Made by a program: the position numbers and the translations under genes. A DNA stretch of 64,000 bases, taken from contig NZ_RZNH01000008.1 in NCBI RefSeq assembly GCF_013141825.1, positions 63,000 through 126,999 on the forward strand. The letters are read 5' to 3'. The notes beneath the pieces are model-generated. The model was not told the DNA's origin. It worked only from the letters and a program-made list of their open reading frames with translations, and searched no databases. Numbering within the stretch: position 1 is the stretch's first letter; every line of letters starts with the position of its first letter. This document shows, one piece after another, positions 19,390 to 27,154 of this stretch. This stretch comes from Marinifilum caeruleilacunae. GTDB lineage: Bacteria; Bacteroidota; Bacteroidia; Bacteroidales; Marinifilaceae.

Positions 19390-20850
19390 TTAATAACCAG
19401 AGTTCTGCACAAGGTTGTCGTTAACCTCTAACTCTCTTTCTGGTACAGGTAAAACCAAACGATCTGCATCGTAAGCAATTGATTCAGTATCATCATCTGG
19501 ATTGTAAATATTAACATTCCAACGTCTTAAATCGTGTAAACGGAATCCTTCCCAACACAATTCAAAATATCTTTCCTGTCTAATATTATCTTGATTAACA
19601 GTGGTATAAGCAGATGCATTGGAACGTGCTCTTACTCTGTTAATATCGTTTAGTGGTGTATCACCCAGAGAAGTTCCTTCTTCGAAGTTACCTTCTGCTC
19701 TAATTAGGTACATTTCTGCGAAACGGATCAATGGAGTATTCTTTTTACCATCGCCATATTTGGCAGTGTTAATACCACCATTGTTTGAAGATTGACCAAC
19801 ACCAATATAATACATGGTACTTACATCAGTAATTAAGGCTGAAGAAGCAAGGTCAGTTGTTATCTCTCCTCTTAAGTCACCAATCTCAAATAAATCAAGA
19901 AAATCAGATGTCATTTCCATATCACCACGACCGTTACCAGATAAACTAGCATAGTGAGTAGTTAAACCAGCATTTGATTCACCTGCATTACTCAAAGCAG
20001 TTTGCTGCAATGCAAAAATGTCTTCAGGAGTATAACTTGAATTATTGAAAGCTTTTAATGGTGCATCAACCAAGTTATACATACCACTTTCGATAACATC
20101 GTTCGCCTTGATGGTAGCATTTGCATAGTCGCCCATTTGAAGATAAACTCTCGCCAATACTGCTTTTACAACATTTACATTTAAGAAAGTCATGCGATTG
20201 TCACCAGTAGCAGTATGGTAAGAAGCAAATAATGCTTCGGCACCAGTTAAGTCAGACAATACCCTGGTATAAACTTCACCAACAGTATTTCTGGCAGGAT
20301 AGGTAACATCATCCTCACCCTCTACAGGCTCTAACAGGATTGGCACAGCTAATTGTGAATTACTTCCGGATGTATCGTATTGTTTTCCCCAGAATCTGGT
20401 CAATTCGAAATAGATCCATCCACGAGTTGCCAACATTTCTGCTTCCACCCTGTTTCGATCGTCTGCATCTTCGATGATATCTAATTTGCTTAAAACAATA
20501 TTACAGATATTGATGGTATAGTAAGCTTCGCTCCAAACATCACGAACATCAGCATTGTTAATTAGAAGAAGCTTACGCCCCATTTCTCTTTTGGTATTAA
20601 AGGTACCTACCCAACTTACGTCTGATGATCTTCCTAAAAGCTCACTGAAGTAATTCATGTTTGCACCAAAAAGGTCGGCATTCTGCATACGTTCATAAAC
20701 AGAATTTGCAGTTAACAGTACTTTCTCCGATGTATTTGTTTCTTCTGCATCTATGCTTTGATATGGATCTAATTCTAATTTATCCTCACATGCGGATAAG
20801 CCTAGAAAAGTCATAAATGCAATTACATATATCAATTTATATTTTCTCAT
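19390..20850 (-). CDS. SusD/RagB-family outer-membrane nutrient-binding lipoprotein (pair 2)
   Basis: 486 aa. Lipoprotein signal ending at FLGLSAC, then EDKLELDPYQSI. Family marks are ATRGWIYFELTRFWG, IRFAEMYLIRAEGNF, LNDINRVRARSNA, RQERYFELCWEGFRLHDLRRW and the terminal VQNSGY. It partners with the SusC just upstream (35 bases between stop and start). It is only distantly similar to the SusD at 14323, so the two pairs probably take different substrates. No linked hydrolase was found. Confidence 0.93.
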   Translation of the reverse strand: MRKYKLIYVIAFMTFLGLSACEDKLELDPYQSIDAEETNTSEKVLLTANSVYERMQNADLFGANMNYFSELLGRSSDVSWVGTFNTKREMGRKLLLINNADVRDVWSEAYYTINICNIVLSKLDIIEDADDRNRVEAEMLATRGWIYFELTRFWGKQYDTSGSNSQLAVPILLEPVEGEDDVTYPARNTVGEVYTRVLSDLTGAEALFASYHTATGDNRMTFLNVNVVKAVLARVYLQMGDYANATIKANDVIESGMYNLVDAPLKAFNNSSYTPEDIFALQQTALSNAGESNAGLTTHYASLSGNGRGDMEMTSDFLDLFEIGDLRGEITTDLASSALITDVSTMYYIGVGQSSNNGGINTAKYGDGKKNTPLIRFAEMYLIRAEGNFEEGTSLGDTPLNDINRVRARSNASAYTTVNQDNIRQERYFELCWEGFRLHDLRRWNVNIYNPDDDTESIAYDADRLVLPVPERELEVNDNLVQNSGY

Positions 20851-20885
20851 AATTTTTCTATTTATATAAACTTAACTTCAGCTAA

Positions 20886-23800
20886 TTATAATCCTATATT
20901 TACACCAAAACTGATTGTTCTGGCCTGTGGTGCTGTATAGAAATCTCTACCTTGAATTACGTTCGTGTTGGTTTGATCTAATCCAACACCAGCAAAGTTC
21001 ACCTCAGGGTCCCAACCTTTGTAATCAGTAAATGTATGAAGGTTAACAGCTGTTACATAAACTCGAAGATTAGAAAGTTTTAAAGTATTTAGAACGCTTT
21101 GTGGGAAATTGTATCCTAAAGTTACATTCTTAATACGTAGGTAAGAAGCATCAGACAAGTATCTTGATGATGGGTCGGTACCTGAATACTGATTTCCACC
21201 TAACCAAGCTTGTGGTACGTCTGTAATATCACCTGGTTTTTGCCATCTGTTCAACTGGTCTCTGGTTTGGTTATCTTTCCAACTAGAAGCCTGGTTCGAC
21301 TGGTATTGACCACCACCATTGTATACATCATTGCCATAAACAAATGCCATAACGATATCTAAATCGAAACCTTTGTATGAGAAGCTATTTGTAATACCTC
21401 CAACGAAGTCAGGATTTGGATCACCTACCACCATATTGGCTGCAGCATTATAGTCATCAGTTGTTTCGTTGCTTCCTTCTTCCAGGTAATACAGTGCACG
21501 ACCATTATCAGGGTTTACACCTGCATACTTACGAGTATAGAAAACACCAATTGACTCACCTTGCATTACTCGGTTTACACCAGCTACGATATCACCACCA
21601 GGTAATTTGGTAATTTCATTCTTGTTGAAAGAAATATTGAATGAAGTATTCCACTTGAATGCACCAATTAGGTTATTGGTATTGATCGAGAATTCAATCC
21701 CTTTGTTCTCAAGCTCTCCAACATTCTTTGTAATAGATGTAAAACCTGAAGTTGCTGGCAATCGCTGATTCAATAATAAATCTTTGGTTTTTTTGTAATA
21801 AACATCAAATTCACCATTGATTCTATTATTAAACAAACCGAAATCCAATCCAATATCTAATTGTGAAGTGGTTTCCCATTTCAAATCTGGATTTGGCAAC
21901 TGGGTTGGTCTGATACCTGTATAAGTTGTATAGTAAGAACCTTGATACAAACCACGAGAAGCGAAGTTTGAAATACCTGCATTACCAACAACACCATAAC
22001 TACCTCTTAGTTTTAAGAAGCTTAACCAATCTTGATTGGCAAGGAATTCTTCTCTGGAAATAATCCAACCTAATGAACCTGCATAGAAATTACCAAAGCG
22101 CTTGTCTTCACCAAATCGAGAAGAACCATCGCGACGGAAACTACCATTAGCCAGGTACTTATCTTTGAATTTATAATTTGCTCTTACAAAGTATGAAAGG
22201 AAACTAAACTCTGTCTTAACACCACCAAATGAACTAGTCTCAGCTCCACTATTTAAAGTTTGGAAATCATCAGAAGGGAAACCAATAGCCGTAACTGTAC
22301 TGTTGTCATCTTTGGTTTCTTCATAAGTCATACCTAAAGTTGTTTCAATGGTATGATCTTGATTTAACTCCTTACTAAATGTAAAATAGTTATTGAACAC
22401 CTGGTTTACAGATCTAACATTTCTTACACTTGCATTTCCTGAAGGAGCACCATCGTTGGTTTCTCTACCCTGGAAACTTGTTTCTAACTGACTGTAGTTA
22501 TCCAAACCATATTCTGTTCTGAAATTCAATTCAGGTAGAATTTGATACTGGGCATACATGTTTCCAATTGTTCTTGTAACCTCTTGTTTCACAAAATTAT
22601 CTCTTGCCGAAATCAAGCCATTGTAATAAATGGTACGTGTGTTCAACTCTCCTGTTTCAGGATCGTGAGTAGGGTTCACTGGAGCCAAAGCTACCATCTG
22701 CATTGGTGTTGAGAAAGCGTTATCATTTGCTACACGATCCAACTCGGTTTTAACAAGACTACCGCTAACACCAATTTTCAATTTCTCATTTACAGTATGA
22801 TCTAAATTCAATCTACCACCAGTACGGGTAAAATCATTCTCGATAATAATCCCTTTGTTGTAGTTTCTTGAGAAGGAAGCATAGAACTGAGTATTCTTGC
22901 TACCACCTGAAGCTGATAAATCAATATTTTCAACACTACCTGTTCTGAAAACCTCATCTTGCCAGTCAACATCAACACCTTCGCCTCCGTCACGTAACCA
23001 TCCTGGGAACCATGATCCATCAGCAAAAGCATCTTCGATTGAAGCAAAATAACCAGCATTTACAGCTGCTTCACCATATAACTCGCGATATTCTGCTGCA
23101 TTCAAAAAGTCAACTTTGTTAGCTGCTTCGCTAAAACCTTTTGAGTAATTAAGGTTAATTTTTGTTTTTCCTTCTTTCCCTTTTTTACTTGTTAAGATTA
23201 CAACCCCATTTGCCGCTCTGGAACCATAAATTGCCGCTGCAGATGCATCCTTCAAGATTTGAATCGATTCAATCTCGTTAAAGTTGATCGTATTCAATGG
23301 GTTTGTTGGTGAGTTATTTCCGATCCCCTGATCCTGTGAGATAATTGGAATTCCGTCAAGTACATATAATGGTTGGTTATCAGCTGAAATAGATGATGAC
23401 CCACGAACTCTCATTTTAATGGCTTCTCCAAGCTTACCACTGGCCTTCTCGATAAAAACACCTGCTGTTTTACCATGAAGTGCAGATTCGAAACTTGGTA
23501 CTGGTACATCTTGCATTTTTTCTGCACTTACCTTTGTAACTGCACCTGTCATTTCTGACTTAATTTGCTTACCATATCCAACAACCACGACTTCGTCCAT
23601 CCCTATGCTTTCTGGGTTTAATGTTACATCTATAACAGTTTGGTCGCCAACAAGAATCTCTTGTGTAACCATTCCCACAAAACTAAATACGATATAATCT
23701 GTTGGTTCTGCGGAAATTGTGTACTCTCCATCTATAGTGGTACTTGTACCTGAAGTAGTGCCTTTAATCACTACAGATACTCCTGGCATTCCCATGCCAT

Positions 23801-23900
23801 CGTCTGAACTTTTTACAGTACCTGAAATTTGTTTTGTTTGTGCATTTATCAGTTGCAACGACATAATAAATAGACAAACAGTGAATATCAGTCTTTTCAT
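20886..23900 (-). CDS. SusC/RagA-family TonB-dependent transporter (pair 2)
   Basis: 1004 aa. Signal peptide, carboxypeptidase-regulatory-like domain (about 24-105), SusC signature MDEVVVVGYG, plug domain with MRVRGSSSIS, PLYVLDGIPI and QILKDASAAAIYGSRAANGV, then a beta-barrel ending ARTISFGVNIGL. It is first gene of a susC-susD operon. The N-terminal about 110 residues nearly repeat those of the other SusC (same GMGMPGVSVVIKGTTSGTS run), whereas the rest is well diverged; that suggests duplication with a conserved or recombining front end. Confidence 0.95.
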   Translation of the reverse strand: MKRLIFTVCLFIMSLQLINAQTKQISGTVKSSDDGMGMPGVSVVIKGTTSGTSTTIDGEYTISAEPTDYIVFSFVGMVTQEILVGDQTVIDVTLNPESIGMDEVVVVGYGKQIKSEMTGAVTKVSAEKMQDVPVPSFESALHGKTAGVFIEKASGKLGEAIKMRVRGSSSISADNQPLYVLDGIPIISQDQGIGNNSPTNPLNTINFNEIESIQILKDASAAAIYGSRAANGVVILTSKKGKEGKTKINLNYSKGFSEAANKVDFLNAAEYRELYGEAAVNAGYFASIEDAFADGSWFPGWLRDGGEGVDVDWQDEVFRTGSVENIDLSASGGSKNTQFYASFSRNYNKGIIIENDFTRTGGRLNLDHTVNEKLKIGVSGSLVKTELDRVANDNAFSTPMQMVALAPVNPTHDPETGELNTRTIYYNGLISARDNFVKQEVTRTIGNMYAQYQILPELNFRTEYGLDNYSQLETSFQGRETNDGAPSGNASVRNVRSVNQVFNNYFTFSKELNQDHTIETTLGMTYEETKDDNSTVTAIGFPSDDFQTLNSGAETSSFGGVKTEFSFLSYFVRANYKFKDKYLANGSFRRDGSSRFGEDKRFGNFYAGSLGWIISREEFLANQDWLSFLKLRGSYGVVGNAGISNFASRGLYQGSYYTTYTGIRPTQLPNPDLKWETTSQLDIGLDFGLFNNRINGEFDVYYKKTKDLLLNQRLPATSGFTSITKNVGELENKGIEFSINTNNLIGAFKWNTSFNISFNKNEITKLPGGDIVAGVNRVMQGESIGVFYTRKYAGVNPDNGRALYYLEEGSNETTDDYNAAANMVVGDPNPDFVGGITNSFSYKGFDLDIVMAFVYGNDVYNGGGQYQSNQASSWKDNQTRDQLNRWQKPGDITDVPQAWLGGNQYSGTDPSSRYLSDASYLRIKNVTLGYNFPQSVLNTLKLSNLRVYVTAVNLHTFTDYKGWDPEVNFAGVGLDQTNTNVIQGRDFYTAPQARTISFGVNIGL

Positions 23901-23936
23901 GAAATTGTTTTTTTAGTTAGTATTTCATTATAAACT

Positions 23937-23957
23937 CTTGAGATTCTGCCTCTCAAG
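23937..23957. promoter_or_regulatory. Hairpin in the susC leader (pair 2)
   Basis: CTTGAGA / TCTCAAG, perfect 7-bp arms, 7-base loop, starting 37 bases upstream of the ATG, nearly the same place as the unrelated palindrome ahead of the other susC. Confidence 0.5.
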
Positions 23958-23977
23958 ACAACATAATAAAGCTTTAA

Positions 23978-24014
23978 TACCTGATTTTAAGGCATACAAC
24001 TATCCTTATAGGTA
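23978..24014. promoter_or_regulatory. Nested inverted repeat in the susC leader (pair 2)
   Basis: Outer arms TACCT/AGGTA and inner arms TAAGG/CCTTA form one interrupted stem with an 11-base apical loop. It lies 20 bases upstream of the first hairpin. Confidence 0.35.
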
Positions 24015-24454
24015 TGTTCTAACATTCCTACATATAAATAGTAAGTTTCTGATTTAATGGGTACTTGATATTAATGCATTCTTGCATTCAACATCAGAAG
24101 TACGTGTTTAAAATTTTTCGAACTTTTTTTTGGTGATTTTGGGTTTAAAGCTTGAAGAGATTAGGTAACAATCGTTATGATTCACATCTGTCGACCGGAA
24201 ATGAATGGTATAACGAGGCAAAGACTACATTAAAAATGTAATCACGATGTTTCGATAGTAAGTTTTTGCTAAACGGAATTGTGTAGTAACTGCATAATAA
24301 AAGTTTATAGGTTAGTAGAATTGTTTATGGCACTCCAGATGTCCCCTACAGATTCTGGCTAGATTTAACATTAAAAAATAGTGCCTTATAATTATTAGAT
24401 TATTAACTTTTAATTTACCCTACCTAAATTTATCATTTTTTTTTCATAAAATGC

Positions 24455-24486
24455 AAAAAAAAAGAGAAACCTTTTTAGATTCCTCT
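24455..24486 (-). terminator. Terminator of the small ferredoxin gene
   Basis: On the minus strand AGAGGAA pairs with TTTCTCT (one G-T wobble), followed by a run of T residues. It begins 24 bases after the stop codon. Confidence 0.65.
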
Positions 24487-24510
24487 CAAATATTCAGTCA
24501 ATTAGATCAA

Positions 24511-24681
24511 TTACTCCCCTTCCGAGATTGCCTCAACAGGGCATACTTCGGCGCAAGCAGCACAATCAATACATGTATCTGGATCGATAACATAAATATC
24601 ACCTTCCGAGATTGCATCCACCGGACATTCATTGATACAAGAGCCACAAGCCGTACAATCGTCTGAAATTACATAAGCCAT
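24511..24681 (-). CDS. Small 2[4Fe-4S] ferredoxin
   Basis: 56 aa, a typical clostridial-type ferredoxin that carries low-potential electrons in the cytoplasm. Two complete cluster motifs are visible: CTACGSCINECP (C-x2-C-x2-C-x3-CP) and CIDCAACAEVCP, each followed by the usual V(D/E)AISEG. The protein is acidic and symmetrical, as in this family. The ATG at 24681 (MAYVISDD) has an AGG about 7 bases upstream. It is a single-gene unit with its own terminator, divergent from the ZIP transporter. It is a natural electron carrier between the KOR complex and the HydABC hydrogenase encoded further right (inference from chemistry, not from linkage). Confidence 0.93.
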   Translation of the reverse strand: MAYVISDDCTACGSCINECPVDAISEGDIYVIDPDTCIDCAACAEVCPVEAISEGE

Positions 24682-24758
24682 AATTAACCTTTTTTTAAAA
24701 ATTTATAAAACACTAATAATGAACTAGATTAAATTTACAATTTGCTTTCAATCAAATC

Positions 24759-24774
24759 AAGATGTTAACATCTT
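24759..24774. promoter_or_regulatory. Perfect 16-bp palindrome ahead of the ZIP transporter gene
   Basis: AAGATGTTAACATCTT, perfectly self-complementary, midway between the divergent ferredoxin and ZIP transporter genes. A second inverted repeat follows directly. A metal-responsive repressor site is plausible (inference). Confidence 0.5.
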
Positions 24775-24775
24775 A

Positions 24776-24792
24776 AATTCTTATTTAGAATT
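24776..24792. promoter_or_regulatory. Second inverted repeat ahead of the ZIP transporter gene
   Basis: AATTCT-TATTT-AGAATT, perfect 6-bp arms, one base after the 16-bp palindrome. Confidence 0.4.
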
Positions 24793-24855
24793 ATTCCATT
24801 TAATTATTATATTTACTCAATCAAAAAAACAATTAAACAGACTTAAATCAATTAT

Positions 24856-25680
24856 ATGGAATTTGAATATTCTACTTCAACTGTTGCCATTGCCTTTGGA
24901 ATGACTTTATTTGCTGGTCTGGCAACAGGTATTGGTAGTGCTATTGCATTCTTTGCGAAACGCACAAACACCAAATTTTTATCCTTATCGTTAGGCTTTT
25001 CTGCTGGTGTAATGATTTATGTATCTCTTGTAGAGATTTTTCAAAAAGCCAAAGATGCCCTGATTACCGATTATGGAGAAGTAGCAGGAACCTGGTACAC
25101 GGTAATTTCTTTTTTTGGAGGGATACTATTTATTGCCATCATCGATAAGTTGATTCCTTCTTTTGAAAACCCACATGAGGTAAAAAAGATTGAAGATCTG
25201 GACGAGGCAAAAATCAAAAACAAAAAGCTGATGCGAATGGGAGTATTCTCCGCCTTAGCAATTGCCATACACAATTTTCCGGAAGGTTTAGCAACTTTTG
25301 CTGCTGCCCTATCAGATCCTACCATTGCGATTCCAATTGCTGTTGCCATTGCGATTCACAATGTACCAGAAGGAATTGCAGTCTCCGTTCCAATTTATTA
25401 TGCTACTGGTAGTAAAAAGAAAGCCTTCTTTTACTCATTTCTATCTGGCTTAGCCGAACCAATTGGTGCTTTAATTGGATTTATCCTGATTTATACAGTT
25501 CTTGGACTAAACAACACCATATTTGGTGTCTTGTTTGGAGGTGTAGCCGGTATTATGGTATTTATATCGCTTGATGAACTCTTGCCTACGGCTGAGGAGT
25601 ATGGCGAACACCACAATGCTATTTACGGTTTAATAGCTGGAATGGCAGTAATGGCAGTTAGTCTTCTAATGTTCTTATAA
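24856..25680 (+). CDS. zupT: ZIP-family metal transporter, ZupT-like
   Basis: 274 aa with about eight membrane segments, the ZupT length. The family imports Zn2+ and other divalent metals across the inner membrane. Metal-binding helix motifs are [12 protein letters not shown] (about 140) and [21 protein letters not shown] (about 170), and helix 2-3 region [15 protein letters not shown]. The cytoplasmic loop before helix 4 is charged ([17 protein letters not shown]) but lacks the histidine-rich stretch often seen. The upstream tandem palindromes fit metal-dependent control. Transcribed alone; convergent with nth. Confidence 0.9.
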   Translation: MEFEYSTSTVAIAFGMTLFAGLATGIGSAIAFFAKRTNTKFLSLSLGFSAGVMIYVSLVEIFQKAKDALITDYGEVAGTWYTVISFFGGILFIAIIDKLIPSFENPHEVKKIEDLDEAKIKNKKLMRMGVFSALAIAIHNFPEGLATFAAALSDPTIAIPIAVAIAIHNVPEGIAVSVPIYYATGSKKKAFFYSFLSGLAEPIGALIGFILIYTVLGLNNTIFGVLFGGVAGIMVFISLDELLPTAEEYGEHHNAIYGLIAGMAVMAVSLLMFL

Positions 25681-25696
25681 TCGAACTCAGATTTAT

Positions 25697-25728
25697 AAAA
25701 AAAAAGCCTCAAACGAGGCTTTTTTTTT
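25697..25728. terminator. Bidirectional terminator zupT / nth
   Basis: AAAAAAAAAGCCTC-AAAC-GAGGCTTTTTTTT; its T tract runs into the nth stop codon, so both convergent genes can use it. Confidence 0.9.
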
Positions 25729-26383
25729 ATTTCTTTTCTTTCTTCTTTTCTTCTCTTTGGAAGTATCGACAGTAATCTTTTAATCCGCATGGCTTGCACT
25801 TGGGTTTTCGGGCCAGGCAAACATATCTGCCATGCAGAATTAACCAATGATGAGCTGTTGCAATTAACTCTTCGGGAAAATAACTTACCAAAACCTTTTC
25901 GGTTTCTAAGGGAGATTTTGATTTGGTAGTTAAACCCAGTCTTTCCGATACTCTAAAAACATGAGTATCTACGGCCATAGCAGGCTTATCGTACACAACC
26001 GATGCAATTACATTTGCTGTTTTTCTTCCGACACCAGGTAGTTTTTGTAGCTCCTTTACATCATCGGGAACCACTTCTTTAAAATCTTCTACCAACATTT
26101 TTGCCATTCCCAATAGGTGTTTTGCCTTATTGTTGGGATAAGAGCAGGATCGAATCAGGTCGAAAATCTGATCCTGACTTGCATGAGACAAGTCGAAGGC
26201 TGTTGGATATTTCTCGAACAATGGAGGTGTAATCTGATTGACTCTTTTATCGGTACATTGTGCTGATAAAATGACAGCCACCAACAGCTCGTACGGATTT
26301 GTATAATGCAATTCGGTTTCGGCAATAGGCATATTTTCCTGAAACCATGCAATCACCTTTTCGAACCTTTCTTTTTTGCGCAT
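25727..26383 (-). CDS. nth: Endonuclease III (DNA glycosylase/AP lyase)
   Basis: 218 aa. Removes oxidised pyrimidines and nicks the abasic site. It shows the helix-hairpin-helix LPGVGRKTANVIAS with the catalytic lysine, the catalytic aspartate in AVDTHVFRV, and the [4Fe-4S] cluster motif C-x6-C-x2-C-x5-C (CLARKPKCKPCGLKDYC). The tail is unusually lysine- and glutamate-rich (REEKKKEKK). The start at 26383 (MRKKERFEK) is preferred to an in-frame start 30 bases upstream, as it matches the family N-terminus. Confidence 0.95.
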   Translation of the reverse strand: MRKKERFEKVIAWFQENMPIAETELHYTNPYELLVAVILSAQCTDKRVNQITPPLFEKYPTAFDLSHASQDQIFDLIRSCSYPNNKAKHLLGMAKMLVEDFKEVVPDDVKELQKLPGVGRKTANVIASVVYDKPAMAVDTHVFRVSERLGLTTKSKSPLETEKVLVSYFPEELIATAHHWLILHGRYVCLARKPKCKPCGLKDYCRYFQREEKKKEKK

Positions 26384-26549
26384 ATTATTTCTGTTTTTAC
26401 AATTGCGAACCAACGAAATTAATAAACTATCATGAATAATCTTATTTACATCGAGAAAAGTAAGTTTTTGAGATCGGATGATAATTGAACATTAATTAAA
26501 ACATAAATTTTTCTAACAATTCACAATAAGGATAAAATCCAAAAATTAA

Positions 26550-26569
26550 TTAACCACGAATTCACGAAT
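26550..26569. repeat. Left inverted repeat of the GxxExxY unit
   Basis: Twenty bases beginning TTAACCACGAATTC; inverted match of 19/20 to 27055-27074. Confidence 0.75.
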
Positions 26570-26594
26570 CGTTTGCAAAGCAAACAATTTGTGT

Positions 26595-26969
26595 TCATTT
26601 AATTACTCGTTGATATTTAAGCTGTGATTCGCCAAAATTGACTACCAAAGCCAGTCTTTCTTTAGATACAGCAAGATAGTTAAGAGCTTGAGCCAGGTAA
26701 TTCTCATGAATTGCGGATACAGCTTTGATTTCAAGTATTATTCTGTCATACACTACAAAATCTGCAATATATTTACGAGGAAGTAATTTGCCTTTATATT
26801 GTACAGTGTATTCTTTTTCGCGTTCATAAGGTATTTTCCGCTTCGCAAACTCCACCTCTAATGCATCCTTATAAACTATTTCCAAGAAGCCAGATCCTAA
26901 ATAATTGTGAACTTCCATACAAGCTCCTATTATTTTATAGCTCTCATTTTTAAAGAATATTGATGACAT
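26595..26969 (-). CDS. GxxExxY protein (PD-(D/E)XK superfamily, PF13366-type)
   Basis: 124 aa, complete. It carries the naming motif GSGFLEIVYKDALEVEF (about 27-43) and a nuclease-like core ADFVVYDRIILEIKAV, giving the D...E-x-K arrangement of PD-(D/E)XK enzymes, then ALNYLAVSKERLALVVNFG. The function of the family is not established. The gene lies between terminal-like inverted repeats and is unrelated to its neighbours nth and the ABC-F gene, which suggests it arrived as a unit. Start ATG at 26969; a second ATG is not far inside. Confidence 0.88.
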   Translation of the reverse strand: MSSIFFKNESYKIIGACMEVHNYLGSGFLEIVYKDALEVEFAKRKIPYEREKEYTVQYKGKLLPRKYIADFVVYDRIILEIKAVSAIHENYLAQALNYLAVSKERLALVVNFGESQLKYQRVIK

Positions 26970-27054
26970 ATTTAGAAGAGAATAATGTTTTCATTTAGAG
27001 AATATAATAACACTCTTAAAATAAACATAAATATAATAAGAAAGCAAACCTAAC

Positions 27055-27074
27055 ATTAGTGAATTCGTGGTTAA
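27055..27074. repeat. Right inverted repeat of the GxxExxY unit
   Basis: Twenty bases ending GAATTCGTGGTTAA; inverted match to the left end with a single difference. Confidence 0.75.
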
Positions 27075-27120
27075 AATTCCATGTGTTATTTTTAATAGAT
27101 GAATTATTAAGCTGAATTCT

Positions 27121-27128
27121 TAAATTTG
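27121..27128 (+). promoter_or_regulatory. Predicted -7 element of the ABC-F gene
   Basis: TAAATTTG fits TAnnTTTG 34 bases before the ATG. No -33 TTTG is visible. Confidence 0.45.
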
Positions 27129-27154
27129 CATTCACAATTTTAGCAAAGAAGAAA

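Larger units (their letters stand above)
23901..24454. other. Long intergenic region ahead of susC (pair 2)
   Basis: About 550 bases, AT-rich, with no credible ORF on either strand. It contains two inverted repeats close to susC (listed separately). A near-match to the -7 consensus (TAGTCTTTG, one base too long) is on the minus strand near 24223-24231. Long leaders of this kind ahead of susC often hold small-RNA or sigma-factor targets in Bacteroides, but nothing specific could be identified here. Confidence 0.55.
26550..27074. mobile_element. Candidate short mobile element: GxxExxY gene boxed by inverted repeats
   Basis: A 525-base unit. A 20-base left end at 26550-26569 and a right end at 27055-27074 are inverted copies with one mismatch. 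The only gene between them is the GxxExxY protein gene, and there is no transposase. A small perfect hairpin (GTTTGC-AAA-GCAAAC, 26571-26585) lies next to the left end. No clear target-site duplication can be defined because the flanks are AT-rich. It could be moved in trans, or be a repeat-associated cassette. Confidence 0.55.

Noticed and set aside
24451-24666. Plus-strand open frame of 71 codons
   Set aside because: It is the antisense of the 56-aa 2[4Fe-4S] ferredoxin, whose cysteine motifs are decisive.
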